In this document: positions 34,580-42,530 of the stretch, piece after piece | Layout: each line of letters starts with the position of its first letter | How positions within the stretch are numbered: position 1 is the first letter of the stretch | From: Streptomyces cinnabarinus | Lineage (GTDB): Bacteria; Actinomycetota; Actinomycetes; Streptomycetales; Streptomycetaceae | Direction: 5' to 3' | Assembly (NCBI RefSeq): GCF_027270315.1 | Contig: NZ_CP114413.1 | Span: forward strand, 5,642,001 to 5,706,000 | Length of the DNA stretch: 64,000 nucleotides | Notes under the pieces: generated by a model | Database searches by the model: none | What the model was told of the DNA's origin: nothing | Seen by the model: only the letters and a program-made list of their open reading frames with translations | Position numbers and translations under genes: made by a program

Positions 34580-35174
34580 AGCCCCCACCCCGGTCCTCCA
34601 AGTACCGGCTGTGGGTCTCCTGGCGGCGGGCCTCGGTGTCGCGGAGGGTCGCCGCCAGGGTCTCCGCCTCCTGGCGGAGCAGGGCGAGCTGGAGTTCCAG
34701 GTGGCGTTCCGGAGGTTCCTGGCCCGGTGTCAGGCGGGTCCACCAGCGCGCCCGTACATAGCTGTCCACGGCCTCGGGGAGGTCCTGCCGTACCGCCCGG
34801 GACAGGGTGTGCAGGCCCTCCGGGTCCTGGGCGAGCAGCTGGGTGGACCAGCCGGGAGCGAGCAGCGCGGTCAGCAGGTTCGTCAGCTCGGTGAGCTGTC
34901 CGGCCGATGCCGGGGACAGCTCCACCTCCATCAGATACTCGCTCAGCTTCTCGAAGTCGCCCCGCAGTTCGTCGAGTTGGGCCGAAGGATCCGGGAAGTC
35001 CGGCGGCTCGGGCCGCTCCGGCGGGGCGATCAGCGCGCCCGCGCCGTACAGTCCCGCCACGACGGCCGGCCAGTACGGGCCCGCCACCCCGGCGAAGGTC
35101 AGCCCGAGCCCGGCCAGCCCGCACACGCTGCCCGCGATGTTCTTGCGTGACTCCAGGTACTTACTGATAGCCAC
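34578..35174 (-). CDS. membrane protein with helical tail, last gene of TelA-vWA operon
   Basis: This 198-residue protein has two close hydrophobic segments near the N-terminus (about 12-30 and 32-49) and then a long helical, Leu/Glu/Ala-rich domain (about 65-198; for example LQLALLRQEAETLAATL) that may form a coiled coil in the cytoplasm. I do not recognise a family. It overlaps the vWA lipoprotein gene by 14 bases and is the last gene of a four-gene minus-strand operon, so it probably works with those products, perhaps as the membrane anchor for TelA. Confidence 0.8.
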   Translation of the reverse strand: MAISKYLESRKNIAGSVCGLAGLGLTFAGVAGPYWPAVVAGLYGAGALIAPPERPEPPDFPDPSAQLDELRGDFEKLSEYLMEVELSPASAGQLTELTNLLTALLAPGWSTQLLAQDPEGLHTLSRAVRQDLPEAVDSYVRARWWTRLTPGQEPPERHLELQLALLRQEAETLAATLRDTEARRQETHSRYLEDRGGG

Positions 35175-36690
35175 GGATCTCCTCGAAGGCGTCGTCCAGC
35201 GAGCCCTGTTGGGCGTCGAAGAGCCGACCGCCGGTCAGGTCGGCGATGTGGCCCAGCTCGGACCGGTCGGAGTCGCCGAAGACGATGGGGAAGACGGGCG
35301 TGCCGCGCCGCTCACGGTCGAGGCCGGCATAGAAGGTGTCGAACTCGTCCGCCTCGGCGCCCGCGGTGTTCTCGCCGTCCGTCATCAGCACGATCGAGGT
35401 GAACGTGTCCTGGCCGGAGCCGAGATGGTCGTACGCCTCCTCCAGGGAGGTGTAGATGGCGGTGTCGCCCTCGGCGGTCAGCGCCTCGGTGTCCTCGCGG
35501 ATCCCCTCCAGGCCCGCATCCGGGTCGGCGGGGTCCACGACATGGGTGCGCACGCTCTTCACGGCCGAGCCGAACGGCATCAGTGTGACCTCCTCGCGCT
35601 CCCGGAAGTCGCTGGTCAGACCGGTGAGCGCGGACTTCAGACCGGCCAGCCGGTCGCCCTCCATGGAGCCGGAGGTGTCCAGCACGTACACGGTCCGCGA
35701 GGGGCGGCGCAGCTCGTTCTCGTAGGAGTCGAGCAGCCCGTCGGCGACGGAACGGCTGCCCGGGAAGGGCAGTTCACGCCGTCGGCCGGTGTCCAGGCCC
35801 GCTCCCGGTGCCACCGAGGGGACGACCGGGCGGCGGTGCGTGAGGTCGGTGATCTCCTTCTGGAGGTCCAGGCCGCGCAGCGACTCGGTCAGCAGACGCA
35901 CCTTCTCGCGGGTGTCGGCGTCGGTCGAGGCGAGCGTGGAGAGCGGGTAGTCAGCGGTGACGACACCGTCGCTCGGGCGGATCACGGTCAGGCCGGGGAC
36001 GCCCATGAGCACGGACTCGTAGTTGAGCATCGCGTCGACGTCCCCGCGCCGCTCGTAGGCCGCCGCCAGCCAGCCCGACGACCCCGAGGTCAGCTGCTGC
36101 CCCCGGAAGAACTCCTTCAGACGAGGGCCCGCCTTCTTCACATCCGCGTCGGTGAGCGCCGACTGGGCGTCGGAGAGCGCGGAGGAGACCGAGACCAGCG
36201 TGGCGAAACCGGAGTTGGAGCGTGCCGGATCGGTCATGCCGTACGTCAGTCTCCCGTCCCGCACGGCCTGTTCGACCTGGGACCAGGTGACGTCCTCCGG
36301 CTTCCAGCCGAGCTTCTCCACGGTGGCCGACCGCACGCCGATGGCGACCGGGCTGCTCATCACCGGCGTCTCCGAGACGACCTTACTCGCCGCCTCGGGA
36401 CGCAGCCGCAGATAGTCGTTGGAGGACAGCCACAGGGCGTCGTACTTGCCGTCCACCCCGCCCTCGGCCAGCAGCTCCACCGCGTCCAGGGTGCCGATGT
36501 AGGTGGGCTTGACCGTGATGCCGGTGTCCTGCTCGACGAGGTCCAGCACCGGCTTCATGTCGTCCAGTTCGCTGGAGGCGAGGACGCGCAGGGTGCCCGT
36601 CGTGGGGGAGTCGGGCTGCCGGTGGCCCTCGCCGGTGCAGGCGCCGGCCAGCAGGACGACGGCGAGGACTGCTGCGGCGCGGGCTCTCAT
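35161..36690 (-). CDS. substrate-binding-like and vWA domain lipoprotein
   Basis: The 509-residue protein starts with a probable lipoprotein signal (LAVVLLAGAC, Cys18; the -3 position is Ala, so the lipobox is slightly weak). Residues about 35-300 resemble a type-2 periplasmic binding protein (GTLRVLASSELDDMKPVLD). A von Willebrand factor A domain follows (about 330-505) with an intact MIDAS: DTSGSM at 338-343 and LMTDGENT later. Such fusions are known in actinobacteria, but no ligand has been assigned. ATGA overlap couples it to the upstream telA-like gene. It is predicted to sit on the outer face of the membrane. Confidence 0.87.
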   Translation of the reverse strand: MRARAAAVLAVVLLAGACTGEGHRQPDSPTTGTLRVLASSELDDMKPVLDLVEQDTGITVKPTYIGTLDAVELLAEGGVDGKYDALWLSSNDYLRLRPEAASKVVSETPVMSSPVAIGVRSATVEKLGWKPEDVTWSQVEQAVRDGRLTYGMTDPARSNSGFATLVSVSSALSDAQSALTDADVKKAGPRLKEFFRGQQLTSGSSGWLAAAYERRGDVDAMLNYESVLMGVPGLTVIRPSDGVVTADYPLSTLASTDADTREKVRLLTESLRGLDLQKEITDLTHRRPVVPSVAPGAGLDTGRRRELPFPGSRSVADGLLDSYENELRRPSRTVYVLDTSGSMEGDRLAGLKSALTGLTSDFREREEVTLMPFGSAVKSVRTHVVDPADPDAGLEGIREDTEALTAEGDTAIYTSLEEAYDHLGSGQDTFTSIVLMTDGENTAGAEADEFDTFYAGLDRERRGTPVFPIVFGDSDRSELGHIADLTGGRLFDAQQGSLDDAFEEIRGYQ

Positions 36691-37850
36691 CCGAGGCCCC
36701 CGTCCAGCGCCCCCCGGGTCCGGCTGCGCTCCAAGTAGGCAGAGGCGCTCTGGAGTTCGGCCGTCAGGTTCTCCACCGTCGTGGCCATCACCTCGGTCGC
36801 CTGGACCTTGTAGGAGTCGATCGCGTCCAGGGTGCGGTAGATCTGCTGGAAGGCGCCGCGCAGGGTCTCCGCGCCGACTGCCGGGTCGGCGGCGATCCGC
36901 TGGATCTCCCCGCCCTGCGTCGCGAGCATCTCCGCATTGCCCCGGATCAGGTCCTCGGTGGACCCGCGCAACGCGTTGACCTGTTCGATGACCTTCTTCT
37001 GGTTGTCGAGGGCGGAGGCCAGCATGACGGAGATCCGCAGCGCCGACACGGTCGTGGTCGCGGCCCGGTCGACGCCCTTGATCAGCTCGTCGTTGTTGCG
37101 CCGTACGACGTCCATGGCCAGGTAGCCCTGCGCGCACACCGCGAGCTGGGTGAGCAGGTCCTGGTGCTTCTGGCGGACCGGGAAGAGCACGTCGGCGCGG
37201 AGCGAGTCGGCGGTGTCCGGGTCGGGGACGCCGGTGATGTGCTGCTCCACCGCGTTGTCGAGGGCCTCGGTGAGGACGACGTACTCCTGGAGCTTGCCCA
37301 TGGTCTCCCACAGGCGCACCCGCTCGGTCTGCAACGCGGCGTTGTCCCGGCGCAGTTCGTCCTGACCGCCGCGCAGCGAGCCCACGATCTTGTTGAGCGT
37401 CCCTTGTGCGGAGGCGTACTTGGCGACGTGGTCGCGCAGCTTGTTGCCGCCGGGCAGCCTGGAGAGGAACTTGCGCCCCTTGGCGGCGGGCAGGTCACGC
37501 GGGTCCAGGTCCTCGACGACGCGCCGCAGTTCCACCAGCGAGCCCGCGACCTGCGACTGCGCGTCCCCGCCCTGGTCCGGGAGGCTGCGGATGGTCCGCT
37601 CCAGCATCCGGTTGGACTGCGCGGCGGCGCTGCGCATCTCGCCCGAGCCGAGCGCGGTGATCTCCCCGACCTTGCCCGCGAACTCGGGGGAGCGGGCGTC
37701 GAGCGCGGCGAGCGACCGGACGTAGTCGGACGCCTTCTGCGCGATGCCCGCGCGGACGCTGTCCTCGACGGGCACCAGCCCGCCCGCCTTCTCCCGCGGC
37801 ACGGGCGCGACGGCCTCGGGCGGGGTGAGCGTAAAGCTTTCTTCTGCCAT
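36687..37850 (-). CDS. TelA-family (toxic anion resistance) protein
   Basis: The 387-residue protein is almost entirely helical and matches the TelA/KlaA family layout, with the conserved segments LERTIRSLPDQGG (near residue 83), RKFLSRLPGGNKLRDHVAKY (near 126) and LRADVLFPVRQKHQDLL (near 220). The family was named from plasmid tellurite resistance, but many chromosomal members act in envelope stress, and the mechanism is unknown. No membrane segment is visible, so it is cytosolic or peripheral. It starts behind a GGGGGAAC segment and is coupled downstream to the vWA lipoprotein gene. Confidence 0.88.
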   Translation of the reverse strand: MAEESFTLTPPEAVAPVPREKAGGLVPVEDSVRAGIAQKASDYVRSLAALDARSPEFAGKVGEITALGSGEMRSAAAQSNRMLERTIRSLPDQGGDAQSQVAGSLVELRRVVEDLDPRDLPAAKGRKFLSRLPGGNKLRDHVAKYASAQGTLNKIVGSLRGGQDELRRDNAALQTERVRLWETMGKLQEYVVLTEALDNAVEQHITGVPDPDTADSLRADVLFPVRQKHQDLLTQLAVCAQGYLAMDVVRRNNDELIKGVDRAATTTVSALRISVMLASALDNQKKVIEQVNALRGSTEDLIRGNAEMLATQGGEIQRIAADPAVGAETLRGAFQQIYRTLDAIDSYKVQATEVMATTVENLTAELQSASAYLERSRTRGALDGGLG

Positions 37851-37862
37851 CTGCGGTTCCCC

Positions 37863-38972
37863 CTAGGATCCGGCCCGGCGCGCCATGTCGTGCAGCACCG
37901 CGGAGGTGGGCACGGGCGCCTGCCGGACACCGGTGAGCTTCTGGTTGAGATAGGCCGTGTGCGCTGCGGTGGCCGAGGTGAACTCGGCGGTGGCGCCCTG
38001 CGGCCGGAACCCGTGCCGCACCGCGAGAGCGCGCAACTGCGGGTCGGTGCTGAGCAGTTCCCCGAGCGCCCGGCCCTGCTCGGTGAGGGGTACGACGGTG
38101 TGGTCGCTGTTGGCGGTGGTGTCCGGGTAGAGGACGGTCAGGTCGTCCACGCCCTCGCCGGTCCCCTGTCCGAGGAGTGCCGCGACCTGCGACTCGTACA
38201 CCAGCACCAGCGGGTTCCCGGCGCCGGAGACGAAGTCCCGGAACGCGGCGTCGGTGCTGGGCTGCTGGGCACCCTGCACGCTGATGAGCTTGCGCATGAG
38301 CGGCGCGGTGGCGTCGACGTCCTTGCCGCTCGCGGCGACCCGGCCGCCGCCCTCCACATAGGAGGCCGCGGCGAGGTAGAGCGCGCCGGAGTTGGAGGTC
38401 TCCGGGTCGGTGGAGGCGATGAAGAGGGTGCCGGTCAACTCCCCGTACTTCTCGGCCCCCTTGAGCTGCTGCCAGGTCCGGTCGGCGCGGGCGGCGTCGA
38501 GATAGGCATCCATCCTCAGGGTGCCGCGATGCCCACCGTCCAGCTCGGCCAGCCCGTTGCCCACCAGCACCTCGGCGGCGCTGCGGTGCGCCACGACGAC
38601 GAGGGGCGAGTAGAAGGGCCGGGGCAACGGCCGGCGGGCCTGGAACTTGTCGGCCAGCTCATCGGCGGGTGCCTGGCTGGAGGGGAAGGCGAGGTCGTAC
38701 CCCTTGAGGTCGAGCCCCTCCATCGCCCAGGACCCGGACGTCTCCGTCCGCACGGTGTAGCCCTTGGCGGCGAGGGCCTTCACCACGTCGGGATCGGCGA
38801 AGAACTCCGCCTTCTCCGATCCGATCACTGCCCGCACGGTCTTCGTTGCCGTGCCCGTGTCCCCGTTGTCCCGGCCCGCCACGACAGCAGCCACCACGCC
38901 GCCGATCAGCAACACCGCGAGGACGATTCCTGCGATTCGTCTCACGCGAGGAGAGTGCTCTCGGAACCCCAC
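37863..38972 (-). CDS. membrane-anchored substrate-binding-like protein
   Basis: The 369-residue protein has a basic N-terminus and one hydrophobic anchor (about 13-32, IAGIVLAVLLIGGVVAAVVA) with no lipobox cysteine, followed by a domain resembling type-2 solute-binding proteins (ASTDPETSNSGALYLAAASY near 190 is very like the matching block of the vWA lipoprotein). No ABC permease or ATPase gene is nearby, so a transport role is unlikely. GTG at 38972 is used; a GTG nine codons later is possible but has a pyrimidine-rich lead. It is the first gene of the operon. Confidence 0.8.
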   Translation of the reverse strand: MGFREHSPRVRRIAGIVLAVLLIGGVVAAVVAGRDNGDTGTATKTVRAVIGSEKAEFFADPDVVKALAAKGYTVRTETSGSWAMEGLDLKGYDLAFPSSQAPADELADKFQARRPLPRPFYSPLVVVAHRSAAEVLVGNGLAELDGGHRGTLRMDAYLDAARADRTWQQLKGAEKYGELTGTLFIASTDPETSNSGALYLAAASYVEGGGRVAASGKDVDATAPLMRKLISVQGAQQPSTDAAFRDFVSGAGNPLVLVYESQVAALLGQGTGEGVDDLTVLYPDTTANSDHTVVPLTEQGRALGELLSTDPQLRALAVRHGFRPQGATAEFTSATAAHTAYLNQKLTGVRQAPVPTSAVLHDMARRAGS

Positions 38973-38978
38973 GTTCCG
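38962..38978. promoter_or_regulatory. palindrome at start of TelA operon
   Basis: CGGAAC-CCCAC-GTTCCG is a 6-5-6 inverted repeat that overlaps the first codons of the operon. It could be an operator or chance; support is only its position. Confidence 0.3.
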
Positions 38979-39071
38979 GGGCGCCTCGCATGAACGGGGG
39001 GTGAAGGGGCGGACCCGGAATGCAACGGGAACCGAGGATTCCCGGGACCGGGGCCGACGGGGTGTGTGGCG

Positions 39072-39109
39072 CCCGGTCCGCGCGTCGCTGCGGGTGCGCG
39101 CGGACCGGG
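39072..39109 (-). terminator. strong hairpin terminator
   Basis: CCCGGTCCGCGCG and CGCGCGGACCGGG pair perfectly over 13 bp with a 12-base loop, about 25 bases beyond the stop of the minus-strand gene at 39134. It separates that gene from the TelA operon downstream. Confidence 0.75.
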
Positions 39110-39133
39110 GCCGTCAGGGGGAGCCCGGGGGGC

Positions 39134-39544
39134 TCAGTGGGACGCGAGTTCGCGGGGGTCGAGGGCCGCGGCGTGGGCGTCCATGCGTTCGGCGGTGAGG
39201 ATGGCTACCGCGGTGTCGGCGCGCGAGGCCGCGACGACCAGGGCCCGTCCGGCGAGGGTGTGGGCCCGCTGATGGAGGGCCTCGGGGGCCCGGGGGTCGG
39301 TCGCGGGTACCGCTCGCACCAGGCCGCCGCGCAGTCGGGTCACCTGTTCCGCGAGGCGCTCGGCGGCGGTGTCCAGGTCGGCGGACGGGGTCTGGGCGCG
39401 CAGCTCGTCGGTCACCGCCAGCAGTGCGGCGAGATGGCCCGCCAGCTGGATGTCCAGCTCCTCCTCGCGCGTCCGGTGGGGGAAGTCGGAGGTGGTGCCG
39501 GCCATCGTGCTGTGGACCGACTTGGTGCGGATCGGTTCGTACAT
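39134..39544 (-). CDS. conserved hypothetical helical protein
   Basis: This 136-residue protein is predicted to be all-helical and soluble, with a Thr/Arg-rich start and a long Ala/Leu-rich core (LAGHLAALLAVTDELRAQ). No motif or cysteine is present, and I do not recognise the family. The ribosome-binding site AGGAGG lies 8 bases before the ATG, one of the best in the window, so expression is probably strong. A TTAGA-TTCCG-TCTAA palindrome upstream suggests regulated transcription. It stands alone between a terminator and the aminotransferase gene. Confidence 0.75.
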   Translation of the reverse strand: MYEPIRTKSVHSTMAGTTSDFPHRTREEELDIQLAGHLAALLAVTDELRAQTPSADLDTAAERLAEQVTRLRGGLVRAVPATDPRAPEALHQRAHTLAGRALVVAASRADTAVAILTAERMDAHAAALDPRELASH

Positions 39545-39583
39545 GGGGATGGCCTCCTGTGCTCTGACAGGAAGCCATCCTAG

Positions 39584-39601
39584 CTTAGATTCCGTCTAAA
39601 G
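39584..39601 (-). promoter_or_regulatory. AT-rich palindrome upstream of hypothetical gene
   Basis: TTAGA-TTCCG-TCTAA (arms 39585-39589 and 39595-39599) is an unusually AT-rich 5-5-5 palindrome. Read on the minus strand it is followed by TAGGAT, a good -10 hexamer. It resembles Fur-family boxes in style, but no assignment can be made by eye. Confidence 0.4.
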
Positions 39602-39625
39602 TTGAGTCGCTCTTAAAACGGCCGG

Positions 39626-40837
39626 TCAGGGCTGGCCGTAGCCGTCCAGGAAGGTCCCGATCCGGGTCACCGCGTCCCGGAGATCACCGACGGTCGGCAG
39701 GGTCACGACCCGGAAGTGGTCGGGCTCGCTCCAGTTGAACCCGGTCCCCTGGACAACCATGATCTTCTCGCGCCGCAGCAGGTCCAGCACGAGCTGCCGG
39801 TCGTCCTTGATCTTGTAGACCTTGGGGTCGAGGCGGGGGAAGAGGTAGAGGGCGCCCTTGGGCCGTACACAACTCACCCCGGGGATCCGGGTGAGCAGCT
39901 CGTAGGCCACGTCCATCTGTTCCTTCAGCCGCCCGCCGGGCAGCACCAGGTCCTTGATGGTCTGCCGGCCGCTCAGTGCCGCGACGACACCGTGCTGACC
40001 GGGCATGTTGGCGCACAGCCGCATGTTCGCCAGGATCGTCAGGCCCTCGATGTAGGAGTCGGCGTGGGCGCGCGGCCCGGAGATCGACATCCAGCCGACG
40101 CGGTACCCGGCGACCCGGTACGCCTTGGACATACCGTTGAACGTGAGGGTCAGCAGGTCGGGGGCGATCCTGGCGGTCGCGGTGTGGGTGGCCCCGTCGT
40201 AGAGGATCTTGTCGTAGATCTCATCGGAGCAGACCAGCAGGTTGTGCCGGCGCGCGATGTCGGTGAGCCCCTTGAGCATCGCCTCGTCGTAGACGGCGCC
40301 GGTGGGGTTGTTGGGGTTGATGATGACCAGCGCCTTGGTGCGGTCGGTGATCTTCCGCTCCACGTCGGCGAGGTCGGGCATCCAGTCGGACTGCTCGTCG
40401 CAGCGGTAGTGCACCGCCGTACCGCCGGACAGCGACACCGCCGCCGTCCACAGCGGGTAGTCGGGCGACGGTACGAGGACCTCGTCGCCGTCGTCCAGCA
40501 GCGCCTGCATGGCCATCACGATCAGCTCGGAGACGCCGTTGCCGATGAAGACGTGCTCGACGTCGGTCTCGATGCCGAGGGTCTGGTTGTGCATCACGAC
40601 GGCACGGCGGGCGGCGAGCAGGCCCTTGGCGTCGCCGTACCCATGGGCGGAGGACACGTTCCGCAGGATGTCCTCGAGGATCTCGGGCGGACACTCGAAC
40701 CCGAAGGCGGCCGGATTGCCGGTGTTCAGCTTGAGGATGCGGTGCCCCGCCGCCTCCAGCCGCATGGCCTCCTCGAGAACCGGGCCCCGGATCTCGTAAC
40801 AGACATTGGCGAGCTTGGTCGACTGGATCACCTGCAT
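39626..40837 (-). CDS. PLP-dependent alanine-type aminotransferase
   Basis: The 403-residue fold-type I aminotransferase is closest in motif pattern to AlaA-like glutamate-pyruvate aminotransferases. The PLP lysine is in FNGMSKAYRVAGYRVGW, the cofactor Asp/Tyr are in LVCSDEIYDKILYDG, NPNNPTGAVY is the Asn-containing cofactor loop, and a C-terminal arginine in HFRVVTLP should bind the substrate carboxylate. It interconverts alanine and pyruvate with glutamate. No ribosome-binding site is obvious; TAAGCT ends 7 bases before the ATG, so the message may be leaderless. The open frame upstream of 40837 is not supported. Confidence 0.92.
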   Translation of the reverse strand: MQVIQSTKLANVCYEIRGPVLEEAMRLEAAGHRILKLNTGNPAAFGFECPPEILEDILRNVSSAHGYGDAKGLLAARRAVVMHNQTLGIETDVEHVFIGNGVSELIVMAMQALLDDGDEVLVPSPDYPLWTAAVSLSGGTAVHYRCDEQSDWMPDLADVERKITDRTKALVIINPNNPTGAVYDEAMLKGLTDIARRHNLLVCSDEIYDKILYDGATHTATARIAPDLLTLTFNGMSKAYRVAGYRVGWMSISGPRAHADSYIEGLTILANMRLCANMPGQHGVVAALSGRQTIKDLVLPGGRLKEQMDVAYELLTRIPGVSCVRPKGALYLFPRLDPKVYKIKDDRQLVLDLLRREKIMVVQGTGFNWSEPDHFRVVTLPTVGDLRDAVTRIGTFLDGYGQP

Positions 40838-40948
40838 GTCGGTGAGCTTACGGCCCGGTAACGCCGCTTGGGCCGTGTTTCCCACCACATGAGACGGGTG
40901 ATTTGGGAGGTTATCGCCGAGCGCTGTTCCCGGGGCCCCTCCCGTCTC

Positions 40949-40954
40949 TACAAT
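40949..40954 (+). promoter_or_regulatory. -10 element of a probable leaderless transcript
   Basis: TACAAT is a near-consensus -10 that ends 8 bases before the ATG at 40963, and no ribosome-binding site lies in between. The -35 region is poor. Confidence 0.5.
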
Positions 40955-40962
40955 GCGCGGCC

Positions 40963-41541
40963 ATGTCCAGGCCACCGCATCCCGACGATCCGCCCCACGT
41001 TTACGTCCCGCGGGCCGCGTCGACCCCCGACTACGAGGAGTACGCCGACCCGGCCGCCGCGCACGGCTGGCAGAGCGTGTACGACGACACGACCGAGCTG
41101 TCGCACACGCCCGAAGGGCGGGCCGCCCGCCGGGCGCGCCGCGGCCGCGCCAACCGGCGTCGCGCGCTGGTGGGCGCCGGTGCGCTGGGTGCGGTTTCGG
41201 TCGCGGCCCTGGTCGCCGGTTTCGCCTTTTCGTCCGATTCCGGTCCGGACGGCGGGAAGGGCCCGGCCCGCTCGGTGACCGACGAATCCGGCGCACCCTC
41301 GGACGAGGTCACGGCGACCGACCCGGCGCCGACGTCCACCGCTTCCTCGGCCGGACCGAGCGCGACGACGTCCCCTGATGCGAGCGCGTCGAAGGACGCG
41401 AGCGAGCCTGACGACGAGTCCGCCTCTCCTGCGGAGACCTCTCCGACGGCTGCTCCCACCGCCACCTCGGAAGACGCGGGCCCGGGCAACTCCGGCAGCA
41501 ACCCGGGCAACGGCGCGGGCGCCACCAAGAAGCCGAGGTAG
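40963..41541 (+). CDS. single-pass membrane protein with long Ser/Thr/Pro/Asp-rich outer tail
   Basis: This 192-residue protein has a proline-rich cytoplasmic start, a run of arginines (GRAARRARRGRANRRRA, about 50-66) that fixes the inside orientation, one hydrophobic helix (about 67-88) and an extracytoplasmic tail of about 100 residues rich in Ser, Thr, Pro, Asp and Ala. The tail is low complexity and could be glycosylated or span the cell wall. There is no LPXTG sorting signal. No known family was recognised. It is divergent from the aminotransferase gene and probably leaderless. Confidence 0.7.
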   Translation: MSRPPHPDDPPHVYVPRAASTPDYEEYADPAAAHGWQSVYDDTTELSHTPEGRAARRARRGRANRRRALVGAGALGAVSVAALVAGFAFSSDSGPDGGKGPARSVTDESGAPSDEVTATDPAPTSTASSAGPSATTSPDASASKDASEPDDESASPAETSPTAAPTATSEDAGPGNSGSNPGNGAGATKKPR

Positions 41542-41586
41542 GTCTCACGGCGCCGACGTCCCTCGGGCGTGGCCGGAAATCACCGC

Positions 41587-41615
41587 TTGTTCTCACCGCC
41601 CCCTCAAACAACAAT
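41587..41615 (+). promoter_or_regulatory. possible promoter of the secreted protease
   Basis: TTGTTC (41587-41592) and AACAAT (41610-41615) are separated by 17 bases, 68 bases before the protease ATG. A short GCCGGA-AGATC-TCCGGC stem (41639-41655) lies in the resulting leader. Confidence 0.4.
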
Positions 41616-41683
41616 GCGCATGACAAATCTGCGGGCGGCCGGAAGATCTCCGGCTGCCTTTGTTGCAAGAGGGGACCCCCCAC

Positions 41684-42526
41684 ATGAGAAAGCCTCTCGT
41701 CGCCGCGCTCTTCACCCTGGTGATCGCCGGGGCCGGCGCGGCACCCGCGGTCGCCGCTCCGGAGCAAAGCGACAGCGCCGCACCCGCGATCCAGGCCGTC
41801 AACTTCGCCGGGACCGTGTCGCTCAGCAACTGCTCGGGCTCGGTCGTCCGGATGCCCGACTCCGAGGACAATGACCCCGCCCTCGTGCTCACCAACGGGC
41901 ACTGCCTGGAGAGCGGATTCCCCGGCCCCGGCGAGGTCGTCGTCGACCAGGCGTCCTCCCGCTCCTTCGGGCTGCTCAACTCCGCCGGCACCCGCGTCGG
42001 CACCCTGCGCGCCAGCAAGATCGCCTACGCGACGATGACCGACACCGACGCCGCGATCTACCAACTCACCCGCACCTACGCGCAGATCAGGTCCTCGTAC
42101 GGCATCAGCGCGCTCACCCTCAACGACACCCACCCGGTCGCCGGGACCGCCATCAGTGTCGTCTCCGGCTACTGGAAGCGGATCTACAACTGCTCCGTCG
42201 ACGGCTTCGCCTACCGCCTGAAGGAGGGCGACTGGACCTGGAAGGACTCCCTCCGGTACACCTCCGCCTGCAACACCATCGGCGGTACGTCCGGTTCGCC
42301 CGTCCTCGACCAGGCCACCGGCAAGGTCGTCGCCGTGAACAACACCGGCAACGAGGACGGCCAGCGCTGCACCGACAACAACCCCTGCGAGGTCGACCAG
42401 AGCGGCAACGTCACAGTCCGCCAGGGCATCAACTACGCCCAGGAGACCTACCAGATCCCGGCCTGCTTCGGCATCGACAACAAGCTCGACCTCAGCGCCG
42501 CCGGGTGCGTGCTGCCCAAGCCCTAG
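41684..42526 (+). CDS. secreted trypsin-like serine protease
   Basis: The 280-residue protein has a signal peptide (about 1-25, ending PAVAAP) and a chymotrypsin-fold protease domain. The triad can be placed at His73 (LTNGHCLE), Asp122 (DTDAAIYQL) and Ser205 (GGTSGSPVLD). Three pairs of cysteines are visible, among them Cys50/Cys74 and Cys170/Cys196. The GGTSGSP motif and the absence of a long pro-domain set it apart from the alpha-lytic/SGPA-SGPB type; it is nearer to V8/HtrA-like secreted trypsins of streptomycetes. GAGGGGA lies 8 bases before the ATG. It is convergent with the deacylase gene, with only 4 bases between them. Confidence 0.88.
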   Translation: MRKPLVAALFTLVIAGAGAAPAVAAPEQSDSAAPAIQAVNFAGTVSLSNCSGSVVRMPDSEDNDPALVLTNGHCLESGFPGPGEVVVDQASSRSFGLLNSAGTRVGTLRASKIAYATMTDTDAAIYQLTRTYAQIRSSYGISALTLNDTHPVAGTAISVVSGYWKRIYNCSVDGFAYRLKEGDWTWKDSLRYTSACNTIGGTSGSPVLDQATGKVVAVNNTGNEDGQRCTDNNPCEVDQSGNVTVRQGINYAQETYQIPACFGIDNKLDLSAAGCVLPKP

Positions 42527-42530
42527 TGGC

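Noticed and set aside
37863..38972. ABC transporter solute-binding protein working with a permease
   Set aside because: No permease or ATPase gene lies nearby, and the protein is joined to TelA and vWA genes instead.
40838..41296. Upstream extension of the aminotransferase frame
   Set aside because: The extra 150 residues are Arg/Pro-rich, antisense to the membrane-protein gene, and not part of the fold.
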